Assembly (NCBI GenBank): GCA_964458495.1
Contig: CAYWJB010000012.1
Location: 1 to 64,000 of the forward strand
From: JANWVO01 sp964458495
Lineage (GTDB): Bacteria > Acidobacteriota > Terriglobia > Bryobacterales > Bryobacteraceae
Direction: 5' to 3'
Length of the DNA stretch: 64,000 nucleotides
Every line of letters begins with the position of its first letter. The stretch's first letter is position 1. The position numbers were made by a program, and so were the translations under genes. The notes beneath the pieces are model-generated. The model had not been told where the DNA came from, did not search any database, and worked only from the letters and a program-made list of their open reading frames with translations. Shown in pieces: positions 43,673 to 51,472 of the stretch.

Positions 43673-44635
43673 ATGAGAGTTTTCCATGTGCCGCTGATGG
43701 CCGCGCTCGTGTGGGCGGGCTGGATGGCGGCAGCGCCGGGTGGCCAGGAACCAGCCAAGAAGGAGCAGGCTCCCGCCGCCCAGTCCGCCCCGGCAAAGAA
43801 GGAATATGTCGGGTCGGACACTTGCGCGGGCTGCCACGACGAGATCCACACGAACTTCAAGAAGAACGCGCATATCATTCTGGAATCGAACAAGCGCCGA
43901 GGGTGGGAGGGCAAGGCGTGCGAGTCCTGCCACGGGCCCGGCTCGGTTCATGCCGAGACGACTTCCGTGGATGACATCCTCTCGCCGAAAAACATGACAC
44001 CGGCGGCGATCGACCAGATGTGCCTTTCCTGCCACAAGAACCAGCAGACGCAGGTGGGCCGCATCCAGAGCGGGCACGCTCGCAACAGCGTGTCCTGCAC
44101 GTCGTGCCACAACGTCCACAAGACGGGCGAGGAGGCGAGCTCGCGGCAGTTCCGCCGGCCTGCCGGGGTGAACCAGAACTGCCGGCAGTGCCACATGGAT
44201 GTGTGGGCCAGCTTCCAGAAGCCGCACCGGCACCCGCTGCCGGAAGGGGCTATGTCCTGCACCGGCTGCCACAACCCGCACGCCAGCTTCCTCAACCGGA
44301 ACATGCGGCTGGCGAGCGGCCAGCAGCCGGGCTGCTTCCAGTGCCACTCGGACAAGCGGGGGCCGTTTGTCTTCGAGCATGCGCCGGTGCGCAACGAGCC
44401 GTGCACGATCTGCCATGAGGCGCACGGATCAGCCAACCCGCGCATGATGACGCGGCACGAGGTGGCCAACCTTTGCCTGGAGTGCCATTCGAACCTCCAG
44501 TCGCCGCCGAAGGCGTCGGCAGCGGGCGGCGTGGCTATCGCCACACACGACCTGAGGCTGCCGCGCTGGCGCAATTGCACCGCGTGCCACCAGAAGGTGC
44601 ACGGATCGAACGTGAACGGAGCGATGCTGCGATGA
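43673..44635 (+). CDS. mtrA: MtrA/DmsE-family decaheme c-type cytochrome
   Basis: The 320-residue periplasmic cytochrome has a signal peptide (MRVFHVPLMAALVWAGWMAAA) and ten CXXCH motifs spaced through the whole length (CAGCH, CESCH, CLSCH, CTSCH, CRQCH, CTGCH, CFQCH, CTICH, CLECH, CTACH). Distal His ligands appear in the CHGPGSVHAE, CHNVHKTG, CHNPHASF and CHEAHGSA contexts typical of MtrA/DmsE. In the known complex MtrA threads the MtrB barrel and wires the periplasm to the surface cytochrome. ATG 43673 follows GGGAGA and gives the signal peptide. The stop overlaps the porin start in ATGA, implying stoichiometric synthesis. Confidence 0.95.
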   Translation: MRVFHVPLMAALVWAGWMAAAPGGQEPAKKEQAPAAQSAPAKKEYVGSDTCAGCHDEIHTNFKKNAHIILESNKRRGWEGKACESCHGPGSVHAETTSVDDILSPKNMTPAAIDQMCLSCHKNQQTQVGRIQSGHARNSVSCTSCHNVHKTGEEASSRQFRRPAGVNQNCRQCHMDVWASFQKPHRHPLPEGAMSCTGCHNPHASFLNRNMRLASGQQPGCFQCHSDKRGPFVFEHAPVRNEPCTICHEAHGSANPRMMTRHEVANLCLECHSNLQSPPKASAAGGVAIATHDLRLPRWRNCTACHQKVHGSNVNGAMLR

Positions 44636-46761
44636 GGATCCTGCTGACACTTGCCCTTCCGCTGGCGCTTCTGGCGGAGGGTGCGCCTATCCCGAAGGAA
44701 GCGAACCATGCGGCTGCGAATCCCGCGGCGAAGAAATTGAGGAAGATCCGTTCCGCGAGGAGGCTGCCATCGGCGCCGGCCACAGCGGCGCCGGAGACGA
44801 GGCCTGCCGGGGTGACCGAAGCCGCCCAGGAACCTGCCGCCTCTCAAAGCGCCGAGAAGAAATGGGAGGTGAACCCGGAGCCGACGGGCACGGAGACGGT
44901 GTTCGGCGGCCACATCGACCTTGGCGCCCGCTGGGTGACGCGCTCGGGGGACTTCAACACCTACCGGAGCCTGGTGAACCTCAGCCAGGGAGTGCGCATG
45001 ACCAATGGCCAGCTCCGCCTGGAGCCGCAGGACTCGCGCCTGCTCGATAGCGGCCTTCTCACCATGACCGCCTGGGGCGGCGACCCCTACAACACGGCCC
45101 GGCTGGACATGGTCAAGCGCGGTGTCTACCGCCTCAACAGCACCTACTCCAACATCGCCATGTTCAACGCGCTGCCCTCGTTCGCCAACATCGGCACGCC
45201 GGGCTCGGCGGCGTTTTTCAACCAGCGGACGATGGACACGCGCATCCGCAACTATGACAACGAACTGACGCTGTTTCCGGGCGCCCGCGTGATGCCGTAT
45301 GTGGGCTTCAGCCGGAACACGAGCTACGGCACGGGCATCACGCCGCTGGTGCTGCCCCCGAACGAGTATCCGCTGCGCAACGTCATCGACTGGAGCCTGT
45401 ACGAGGTGCGCGGCGGGCTGCGCGTGGAGCTGAACCGTTTCCACGCCACGGTGGAACAGGGCGGGCGCCGCTTCAGCGACGATCAGTCCGTCTATTCGAC
45501 CGAGGCGCTGCGAGGGAACCGGTCGACGCCCTATCTGGGCCAGATCCTCTCGCTCACCAGCGGCAACCAGCTGTACCGGGTCCGCGGCGAGGCGGAACAT
45601 ACCAGGGCGCTGGTCACGGCCTCGCCGTTCGACTGGCTGGATCTTTCCGGCAGCTTCATCCGCAGCCGCCCGAAGACCTACAGCGAGCTGAACCAGTTCC
45701 AGCAGGGGCGGATCGTGGATCCCAACAATCCGCTGCTGCTGCTCACCGGAACCACGGACTATTTCTTCGGCAATGCAACGATGCCACACGTCTCGGCCAG
45801 CGGAGCGGCGGAGGCGCGGATCGGCCCGCGCATCCGGCTCCGGGAAAGCTGGGAGACGGACCGTTTTCACACGACCGGATTGCAGACGCTGCGCTCGTTG
45901 CAGTTCTTCAGCCCGACGGCGAGCTCGACGCTCGTGTTCACGGGCGGCGAGAGGCTGGAGGTGTCGCGGCACCGGCAGCAGATCGAGGCAATCTGGGACG
46001 TGTCGAAGCAGATCACGATTCGGGGCGGGCACCGTTATGAGTGGGGCCGCTCGCTGATGAAGGCGAGCACCTACTCGCAGGGCGCCCCGGCCGACCGGCT
46101 GGAGATGGAGCGGCAGGGCGGCGTGTTCGGCTTCGTTCTCCGCCCGGTGAAGCGGGTGAGCCTGACCGGGGATCTCGAATTCATCGACGGCATCAAGACC
46201 TACTACCGCACGGGGCTGTACGACAACACGAGGCTGCGGTTCCAGACGCGCTTCGAGTTGCCGAAGAGCCTGTGGCTGAACGTGAACTACAGCCGGTTCA
46301 CGAACGAGAACCCGCTGCCGGACGTGAAGTACTGGTATTTCGCCGAGGCGCTCACGGGCAGCGTGCAGTGGCTGCCCGGAGGCGGCAAGAACGCGTCGAT
46401 CATCGCCGAATACCAGCGCTCGACGGTCCGCAGCGACATCGACTTCCTGTATCCGCTGGGGCTGTTCCCGGTGGCGAGCAACTACCGGGACTACGCCCAC
46501 ACGGGGACGATGTTCATCGACCTGCGGCTGCCCCTGGCGAAAAGGTACAGCGGGCGGATCAGCGCCGGCGGCTCGTTCACGACGACCTCCGGCGTGCGCC
46601 CGACCGACTACTATCAGCCGCAGGGCCGCCTGGTGCTGCCGGTGACGCCGAAGATGGAGTTCTTCAGCGAATACCGGTATTTCGGCCTGAGCCAGACGAT
46701 CCATGTGTTCGAAGGCTTCCGCACGCACATGTACATGGGCGGCGTGAGGCTGTTGATGTAG
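44632..46761 (+). CDS. mtrB: MtrB/PioB-type outer-membrane porin of the electron conduit
   Basis: The 709-residue protein has a signal peptide (MRILLTLALPLALLAEG), an Ala/Pro-rich linker to about residue 75, and then some 26 amphipathic strands rich in Arg and Tyr to the C-terminus. There is no cysteine at all; Shewanella MtrB has an N-terminal CXXC needed for function, which is absent here. Size, strand pattern and position directly after mtrA identify the MtrB/PioB role: a sheath holding the decaheme cytochrome across the outer membrane. Its start overlaps the mtrA stop. A strong intrinsic terminator follows the stop. Confidence 0.88.
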   Translation: MRILLTLALPLALLAEGAPIPKEANHAAANPAAKKLRKIRSARRLPSAPATAAPETRPAGVTEAAQEPAASQSAEKKWEVNPEPTGTETVFGGHIDLGARWVTRSGDFNTYRSLVNLSQGVRMTNGQLRLEPQDSRLLDSGLLTMTAWGGDPYNTARLDMVKRGVYRLNSTYSNIAMFNALPSFANIGTPGSAAFFNQRTMDTRIRNYDNELTLFPGARVMPYVGFSRNTSYGTGITPLVLPPNEYPLRNVIDWSLYEVRGGLRVELNRFHATVEQGGRRFSDDQSVYSTEALRGNRSTPYLGQILSLTSGNQLYRVRGEAEHTRALVTASPFDWLDLSGSFIRSRPKTYSELNQFQQGRIVDPNNPLLLLTGTTDYFFGNATMPHVSASGAAEARIGPRIRLRESWETDRFHTTGLQTLRSLQFFSPTASSTLVFTGGERLEVSRHRQQIEAIWDVSKQITIRGGHRYEWGRSLMKASTYSQGAPADRLEMERQGGVFGFVLRPVKRVSLTGDLEFIDGIKTYYRTGLYDNTRLRFQTRFELPKSLWLNVNYSRFTNENPLPDVKYWYFAEALTGSVQWLPGGGKNASIIAEYQRSTVRSDIDFLYPLGLFPVASNYRDYAHTGTMFIDLRLPLAKRYSGRISAGGSFTTTSGVRPTDYYQPQGRLVLPVTPKMEFFSEYRYFGLSQTIHVFEGFRTHMYMGGVRLLM

Positions 46762-46785
46762 GCGGCCGGGATTTCGGATCCTATG

Positions 46786-46816
46786 GGGGCAGGCTTTGGC
46801 CTGCCCCTTGTTTTTT
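46786..46816 (+). terminator. Intrinsic terminator after the porin gene
   Basis: A 9-bp stem GGGGCAGGC/GCCTGCCCC with loop TTTG is followed by TTGTTTTTT (46808-46816). It should end the OmcA-MtrA-MtrB transcript, leaving the tetraheme gene to its own promoter or read-through. Confidence 0.85.
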
Positions 46817-46863
46817 GGCCGGGCTCGGGTAGAGTGGGGAAGAGCGATTCTCAGGAGGCCATT

Positions 46864-47937
46864 ATGTTGCGCTGGTTGCTGTTATCCGTTGTCAGCAGTC
46901 TGGTGTGTTCCGCCACGGTCCCGTTGGGCGACTCGGCGCGCGGGGCGAAGCTGTTTCAGGAGCAGAAATGCGTGGTCTGCCACAGCGTGAACGGGCAGGG
47001 CGGCAAAACCGGCCCCGACCTGGGCAAGACTGTCGGCAAGGGCTACACGCCGGCGACGCTGGCGTCGCTGATGTGGAACCACGCGCCGCAGATGTGGGAG
47101 GCGATGGAGCGGGCCAGCATGAAGCCCGTGAAGCTTTCCACCCAGCAGGCTGCGGACCTCTACGCCTATTTCTATTCAGCCGGTTTCTTTGAGCAGAAGA
47201 GCGACGCGGCGCGCGGCAAGAAGCTCTTTGCGGAAAGAGGCTGCGCCGGCTGCCATCAGGGCGCGGGCGGAGGCGCGCCGGACGTGAGCCAGTGGCCCGC
47301 GGTGACGGATCCGATCGAGCTGGCGCGCCAGATGTGGAACCACTCGCCGCAGATGAAGGGGGCGATCGCCGCGAAGAAAACCGCGCTGCCCAGGCTGACG
47401 GCGGCGGAGATGGGCGACATCACAGCCTACCTGCAAAGCCTGCCGACAGCCTCGAAGGCTGCGCCGAAATATGTGCCTGCCTCCGCAGCCACCGGCGAGG
47501 AGCTGTTCAAAGTGAAGGGCTGCGCCGGGTGCCACGCGGGAGCGAAACAGCTTGGCAAGAGCGGCCCGAAGAGCAACGCGGAGCTGGCAGCGGCTTTGTG
47601 GAACCATCCGGGCAAGGCGCCGAAGGGAAGCGACCTGAGGCCGGAAGAGATGACCCGGCTGGTGGGTTATGTCTGGACGCTGCAATTCGCCAACGAGGGC
47701 GGCAACGCGGCTGCCGGGGAGAAGGCATTTGCGTCGAAGGGGTGCCAGGGCTGCCATGCGGGCGGGGCGCCGAAGCTGGCGCACGGCGAAGGGGACAACA
47801 GCTTCGGAATGGTGGCGGTGCTGTGGAGCCACGGCCCGGAGATGCTGCGGCAGATGCGCGGCAAGGGCATGAAGTGGCCCGTGTTCGGCGGTTCGGATAT
47901 CGCCGACCTGGTGGCGTATCTGAAAACGAGAAAGTAA
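46864..47937 (+). CDS. Periplasmic tetraheme cytochrome made of four class-I-like domains
   Basis: The 357-residue protein has a signal peptide (MLRWLLLSVVSSLVCSATV). Four repeated cytochrome c domains of about 85 residues each have one CXXCH (CVVCH, CAGCH, CAGCH, CQGCH). Each heme site is followed after roughly 40 residues by a LMWNHAPQMW-like segment (MWNHSPQM, LWNHPG, LWSHGPEM) and closes with a DLYAYF/DLVAYL helix. The repeat unit with W-x-H-x-P-x-M suggests conserved axial Met or His ligands. It is preceded by AGGAGG and lies just after the porin terminator. A role as periplasmic electron carrier between the inner membrane and MtrA is inferred from location. Confidence 0.85.
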   Translation: MLRWLLLSVVSSLVCSATVPLGDSARGAKLFQEQKCVVCHSVNGQGGKTGPDLGKTVGKGYTPATLASLMWNHAPQMWEAMERASMKPVKLSTQQAADLYAYFYSAGFFEQKSDAARGKKLFAERGCAGCHQGAGGGAPDVSQWPAVTDPIELARQMWNHSPQMKGAIAAKKTALPRLTAAEMGDITAYLQSLPTASKAAPKYVPASAATGEELFKVKGCAGCHAGAKQLGKSGPKSNAELAAALWNHPGKAPKGSDLRPEEMTRLVGYVWTLQFANEGGNAAAGEKAFASKGCQGCHAGGAPKLAHGEGDNSFGMVAVLWSHGPEMLRQMRGKGMKWPVFGGSDIADLVAYLKTRK

Positions 47938-47975
47938 GAGCCCGCAGGCAGGCATGTGGCCGGCCTGCCGCTCTT
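47936..47975. terminator. Bidirectional hairpin between the tetraheme gene and the GH10 gene
   Basis: AAGAGC and GCTCTT enclose a second stem GGCAGGC/GCCTGCC, with a 5-base bulge on one side. It lies between two convergent stops and could serve both. There is only a short T/A stretch on each side. Confidence 0.5.
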
Positions 47976-49216
47976 CATTCAAGATCCAGAATCCGCGCGC
48001 CCTCGCGCCGCGAGAGCGTGACGGTGGCTTCCCGGCCGGCGGCGCGGACGCGATGCGTGCCAAAAAACGCCCGCACCGAGGCCACGCCAGTGGCATCCGC
48101 CTTCGTCTCGGCGCGCGTCCACCACTCGCCGAACACGAGCTTCCGGTAGGCCTCCGCCGCAGGCGCCGGCGTCCAGTCGCGCCGGTACAAGGAGGATTGC
48201 GGGATCCAATTGGCGCCCTCCAAGAAGCCCCACATCAGGATCCCTGTCACCGCCGGGTGCGCGAAGGAGATCCGGAAGTAGCGGCGCAGCGCATCCGCTT
48301 TCGCCGCTTCCTCCTCCTCGCTCAGCCGCAATTCCCGTTTCTGGTAGTACTTCGACCGTTGCCCCGGGAAGTTGAACTCGGTGATGCGCACCGGCAAGTT
48401 CAGCTCTCCGAGCGCATCCAGCGCGCGGCGCAGCTCGCCTTCGTCAAACGCGTCTCCGTGCAGGTGCCCCTGCACGCCGATGCCGTCCATCGGCGCGCCG
48501 GATGACAAAACGGTGCGGATATGTTTCAAATAGTCGTCCAAACGTTTTCCGGTGAGAATGTCGTAGTCATTGAAAAAGAGCACCGCGCCGGGGTCGCCTT
48601 CCTTGACCCAGCGCGCCATGTCACGCGTGATCTCCTGTCCCAGCCGCTGCTCGAACCAGTTGCCGTGGATCATCTCGTTGTTCAGGTCGTACTCGGCGAA
48701 CTGTCCCCGGTAGCGCGCCGCAACCGACCGCGCGCGCTGCCGCACCGCCAGCCGCAGCGGCTCGTCTCCGAGCGGTTTGAGCCACTCCGGCACATAACGC
48801 GGGATGCCCCAGAAAATGCAATGCCCGCGCACGGGGATCCCGTGCGCGGATGCCCATTCGAGCATCGCGTCCACCACCGCATAGTCCACCTTGCCTCGCT
48901 CCTTCTCCATCTCGTGCCACTTGAACGCGGCTTCGATGACGCCTGCGTTGAAGTGGCTCAGGAAAATCTCCTTCCACTTCGCGGCGTCTTCGGGCGCCGC
49001 GCGCCCCGTGAAGACCCCCGTGGCGATCGTGGCGCCGAACCAGAATTCATGCCGGAGCTGCTCGACCGTCACCGTCGCGCCCGGGGCGGTTCGCACCACC
49101 AGCACGCCGGTGCGGTGCTTCCGGATCGAGTCATCCAGTTCATCCGCGCGCAGCGCCGGCTGCGAGGCAAGAAGGAATGCAAACAGCAGGCAGGATCGCA
49201 ACCGCATGGCACACAC
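47975..49216 (-). CDS. Secreted glycoside hydrolase family 10 enzyme (endo-xylanase type)
   Basis: The 413-residue protein has a signal peptide (RLRSCLLFAFLLASQPALRA). A short N-terminal beta segment precedes a GH10 barrel. FNAGVIEAAFKWHEMEKERGKVDY marks the conserved start, and GHCIFW the substrate-binding His. YDLNNEM near residue 175 carries the acid/base Glu, and VRITEFNF near 270 the nucleophile Glu. Both catalytic residues are present although the contexts (NNE, ITEFN) deviate from standard xylanases (VNE, ITELD). Such divergent GH10 proteins occur in Acidobacteria and Bacteroidetes and may act on other glycans. It is alone on its strand. Confidence 0.87.
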   Translation of the reverse strand: MCAMRLRSCLLFAFLLASQPALRADELDDSIRKHRTGVLVVRTAPGATVTVEQLRHEFWFGATIATGVFTGRAAPEDAAKWKEIFLSHFNAGVIEAAFKWHEMEKERGKVDYAVVDAMLEWASAHGIPVRGHCIFWGIPRYVPEWLKPLGDEPLRLAVRQRARSVAARYRGQFAEYDLNNEMIHGNWFEQRLGQEITRDMARWVKEGDPGAVLFFNDYDILTGKRLDDYLKHIRTVLSSGAPMDGIGVQGHLHGDAFDEGELRRALDALGELNLPVRITEFNFPGQRSKYYQKRELRLSEEEEAAKADALRRYFRISFAHPAVTGILMWGFLEGANWIPQSSLYRRDWTPAPAAEAYRKLVFGEWWTRAETKADATGVASVRAFFGTHRVRAAGREATVTLSRREGARILDLE

Positions 49217-49264
49217 ACTATCACCCGGCGCGCGGGGGAATCCAGAGGCGGCCGGCGGCGCCGT

Positions 49265-50452
49265 TTACCAGTTGGTCAGCGAGCCGTCCGGGCGGCGGAA
49301 GACAGGAATGGGCTTGGCGCCCTCCGTGATCTCGGCGATCATTTTGAGCCGCGAGGCATCGAATGTGACGCCAAGGCCGGGCCGCTCGCTGGGCCAGAGC
49401 TTTCCGTTGCGGAAGTCATAATGCTCCGGGAAGTAGGGCACATCGCGCCGGCCATCGCCGAGCATTTCCATGAGCACCGGGCCGGAGTAGCCCAGCAGGC
49501 AGTGGACGAGCGCCGCCTCGCCGGCCGGTCCGGTGAAGTGCGGGGCCATGCCGACGTAATGCGTCTCGCAAAGGGCGCAGATTTTCATGAATTCCGTGAT
49601 GCCGCCGCAATTGGGGATCGAAACGCGCGACCAGTCGATCAGCCGCTGCTCGACCAGTTCGTTGATCTCCCAGCGGTCGCCGAACTGTTCTCCCACCGCG
49701 ATCGGCAGCCGCACCGCTTGCCGCAGTTGCCGGTAGAAGGCCTTGTTCTCGCTGCGGACCAGGTCTTCGGCGAAGACCGGCTCGAGGGGCTCAAGCAGGG
49801 CGCTGAGGCGGACGGCGTCGGCGTAATCGAGGCGGGTGTGGTAATCGATGGCCCAGCCTCCTGCGTCGCCCACGCCTTTGCGGATCTCGCGGCATTGCTC
49901 GACGGTCTTGCGAACGATGGCGCGGGCGTAGAACGGCTGCCCCTTTTCCGGGTCGGCCACAGAGGTGCGGTAGACGCGGAAGCCCGCCTCGATGCAGGCG
50001 CGGGCGGTTTCCGCGACGGTTCCTTTTCGCGGAAAAGCGGTGGAATAACACTCGATATATTCGCGCGATTTTCCGCCTAATATCTGGTAAAGAGGGACGT
50101 TCAGGGCCTTGGCCCGGATGTCCCAGAGGGCCATGTCGAGGGCGCCCACGGCGTGGAGCTGCTCGCGCCCCGGCGGATAGAAGAGGCCGCGGCACATGAG
50201 CTGCCAGAGGGCGTCGGTCTGGCGCGCGTCCTCGCCGATGATGAGCTGCGCCGCCTGGCGGATGAGGTCGGGCGAGCCGCCCTCGCCGATGCCGGTGATG
50301 CCGGCGTCGGTCTCCACGGTGACGACGTGGAAGCTCTGGTTGATCATCGGGCGCGAGATGGGCGAGTGGTACAGCCGCACGCGCGTGATGCGGATTCCGG
50401 GAAGGGCGAGAAAGGCCAGGAACAGATCCCGGCGGCGGACAGTGGCAGGCAT
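49265..50452 (-). CDS. Enolase-superfamily enzyme (mandelate racemase/galactonate dehydratase-like)
   Basis: The 395-residue protein has the mandelate-racemase capping domain (VETDAGITGIGEGG) and a barrel. Metal-binding acids lie in AIDYHTRLDYADA, VFAEDLVRSENK and LPIAVGEQFG; the general-base His is in MAPHFTGPAGEAA. Members dehydrate or epimerise sugar acids; the exact substrate is not predictable. The first residues (VRRRDLFLAFLALPG) resemble a Tat or Sec signal, which is unusual for this cytosolic family but common in acidobacterial sugar-processing proteins. ATG 50452 was chosen over farther upstream codons because the extra part lacks any family similarity. It may work with the secreted glycan enzymes on uronic or aldonic acids. 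Confidence 0.88.
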   Translation of the reverse strand: MPATVRRRDLFLAFLALPGIRITRVRLYHSPISRPMINQSFHVVTVETDAGITGIGEGGSPDLIRQAAQLIIGEDARQTDALWQLMCRGLFYPPGREQLHAVGALDMALWDIRAKALNVPLYQILGGKSREYIECYSTAFPRKGTVAETARACIEAGFRVYRTSVADPEKGQPFYARAIVRKTVEQCREIRKGVGDAGGWAIDYHTRLDYADAVRLSALLEPLEPVFAEDLVRSENKAFYRQLRQAVRLPIAVGEQFGDRWEINELVEQRLIDWSRVSIPNCGGITEFMKICALCETHYVGMAPHFTGPAGEAALVHCLLGYSGPVLMEMLGDGRRDVPYFPEHYDFRNGKLWPSERPGLGVTFDASRLKMIAEITEGAKPIPVFRRPDGSLTNW

Positions 50453-50598
50453 GGCGGAGAAGGTATCAGTTTGCCCGGCCGGATTCAACGGGCAGGTGGC
50501 CAACAGCATTCGCGACGCCGGGCAGTGCGCCGCGCCCAACACGTGGCGCGCGGGAGTGGCGTAATGTTCTGGCGCCGAGGGGCCGATAGAACGAGGGG

Positions 50599-50772
50599 AT
50601 GAAGAAACAGAACCAGCTCTCCGAACTCGCCCGGCTGCTGCGATTCCAGCAGTCGATGCTGAACCTTGCATCGAAGTGTTCGCAACCCGAGCCTGTGCGC
50701 AAGCGGCCGGTGGCGGCGCCTGCGCGCGCCCTGGAACAGCTCGCCCGGAAGTTGGAAGCCCGGGCCAGCTGA
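50599..50772 (+). CDS. Small protein of 57 residues, unknown
   Basis: ATG 50599 is preceded by GAGGGG. The translation starts MKKQNQLSELARLLRFQQS and ends LEQLARKLEARAS; it is basic and predicted to be two amphipathic helices joined by a Pro-rich linker. A terminator-like hairpin follows 24 bases after the stop. I recognise no family. Composition, ribosome site and terminator together support a real gene, but its brevity keeps confidence modest. Confidence 0.45.
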   Translation: MKKQNQLSELARLLRFQQSMLNLASKCSQPEPVRKRPVAAPARALEQLARKLEARAS

Positions 50773-51233
50773 AGCTCTGCTGCGGGATCAAACCGGAACC
50801 CCGTTCCATGAGGGGGTTCTTTCGGGCTCGCAGGCCGGAGGTTGGCGGCGGGGGCTTTCCGGTGTGGTCGGCGTCCGGACTCACAGACGCGGCGCCTGGA
50901 GTTGCGAACCCGGCCGGCGGCTCTCCAATCGCATCACGAGCGCTTCCCTTGCGGTGGTTTGATTACACCCTTGCCGGGGTGAAGCCGCGGGTTCGCGGGT
51001 TTGAAACCCAAGGCGCCTGCGGCTGGGAAGTCACTGACTTGGAACGGGTTATTATCGGACGGCTCCAGTCTGCCTGCTGGCGGAGAATACTCTGCCAGCC
51101 CAGGTCTCCCTGTGATTCGGGCGTCTCTCTAGCCCCGGGAGGCGATGGCGGCATCGGGCGCTCGGATCCATTCTGGGAGACGAGAGGCGGCACCGCGCTG
51201 CCCCATCCAAGTCCAAACAGGAGTCGAGAGTTC
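50773..51233. other. Spacer with a terminator and a palindrome
   Basis: Besides the hairpin at 50796-50822 there is a palindrome GGGTTT-G-AAACCC at 50997-51009. No gene is apparent; an open frame running into the Lys-rich peptide frame has no ribosome site until 51234. Confidence 0.4.
50796..50822 (+). terminator. Terminator-like hairpin after the 57-residue gene
   Basis: GAACCCC and GGGGTTC form a 7-bp stem with a 10-base loop, followed by TTTC. The T-run is short. Confidence 0.5.
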
Positions 51234-51392
51234 ATGAAAAAGTTGTTTGCCGCTCTGACCATGGCTGCTTTCACGATGGTCGTCACGCCTGGATTCGCGC
51301 AGACGCAGCCGGAGCAGCCCAAGAAGGAAGAGAAGAAGGAGAAGAAGAGCAAGAAGAAGGGCGAAGAGAAGAACGAAGAGAAGAAAGGCTGA
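51234..51392 (+). CDS. Small secreted Lys/Glu-rich peptide
   Basis: The 52-residue product has a signal peptide (MKKLFAALTMAAFTMVVTPGFAQ). The mature tail of about 29 residues is almost only Lys, Glu, Gln, Pro and Ser (QPEQPKKEEKKEKKSKKKG), a highly charged disordered tail. AGGAG lies about 13 bases upstream of ATG 51234. It ends before a strong terminator shared with nikR. Function is unknown; periplasmic charge buffering, metal or polyphosphate binding are guesses. Confidence 0.65.
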   Translation: MKKLFAALTMAAFTMVVTPGFAQTQPEQPKKEEKKEKKSKKKGEEKNEEKKG

Positions 51393-51414
51393 TCCGCCTT
51401 TCCATCGTCTCCGG

Positions 51415-51451
51415 CGGCCGCCCACGCTTGTCGCGGGCGGCCGTTCCGTTT
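51415..51451. terminator. Strong hairpin between the Lys-rich peptide and nikR
   Basis: A 9-bp stem CGGCCGCCC/GGGCGGCCG with an 11-base loop is followed on the plus strand by TTCCGTTT. Being located between converging genes it may serve both. Confidence 0.6.
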
Positions 51452-51472
51452 CAGCCGCCGGTCGCGCCGCCT

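Noticed and set aside
43948..46728. A 926-residue open frame antisense to the MtrA- and MtrB-like genes
   Set aside because: It covers two well-supported genes, is rich in Arg/Ala/Val as expected of the complement of high-GC coding DNA, and has no family features.
50453..50884. N-terminal extension of the enolase-superfamily protein
   Set aside because: The added residues have no similarity to the family and overlap the small plus-strand gene at 50599.
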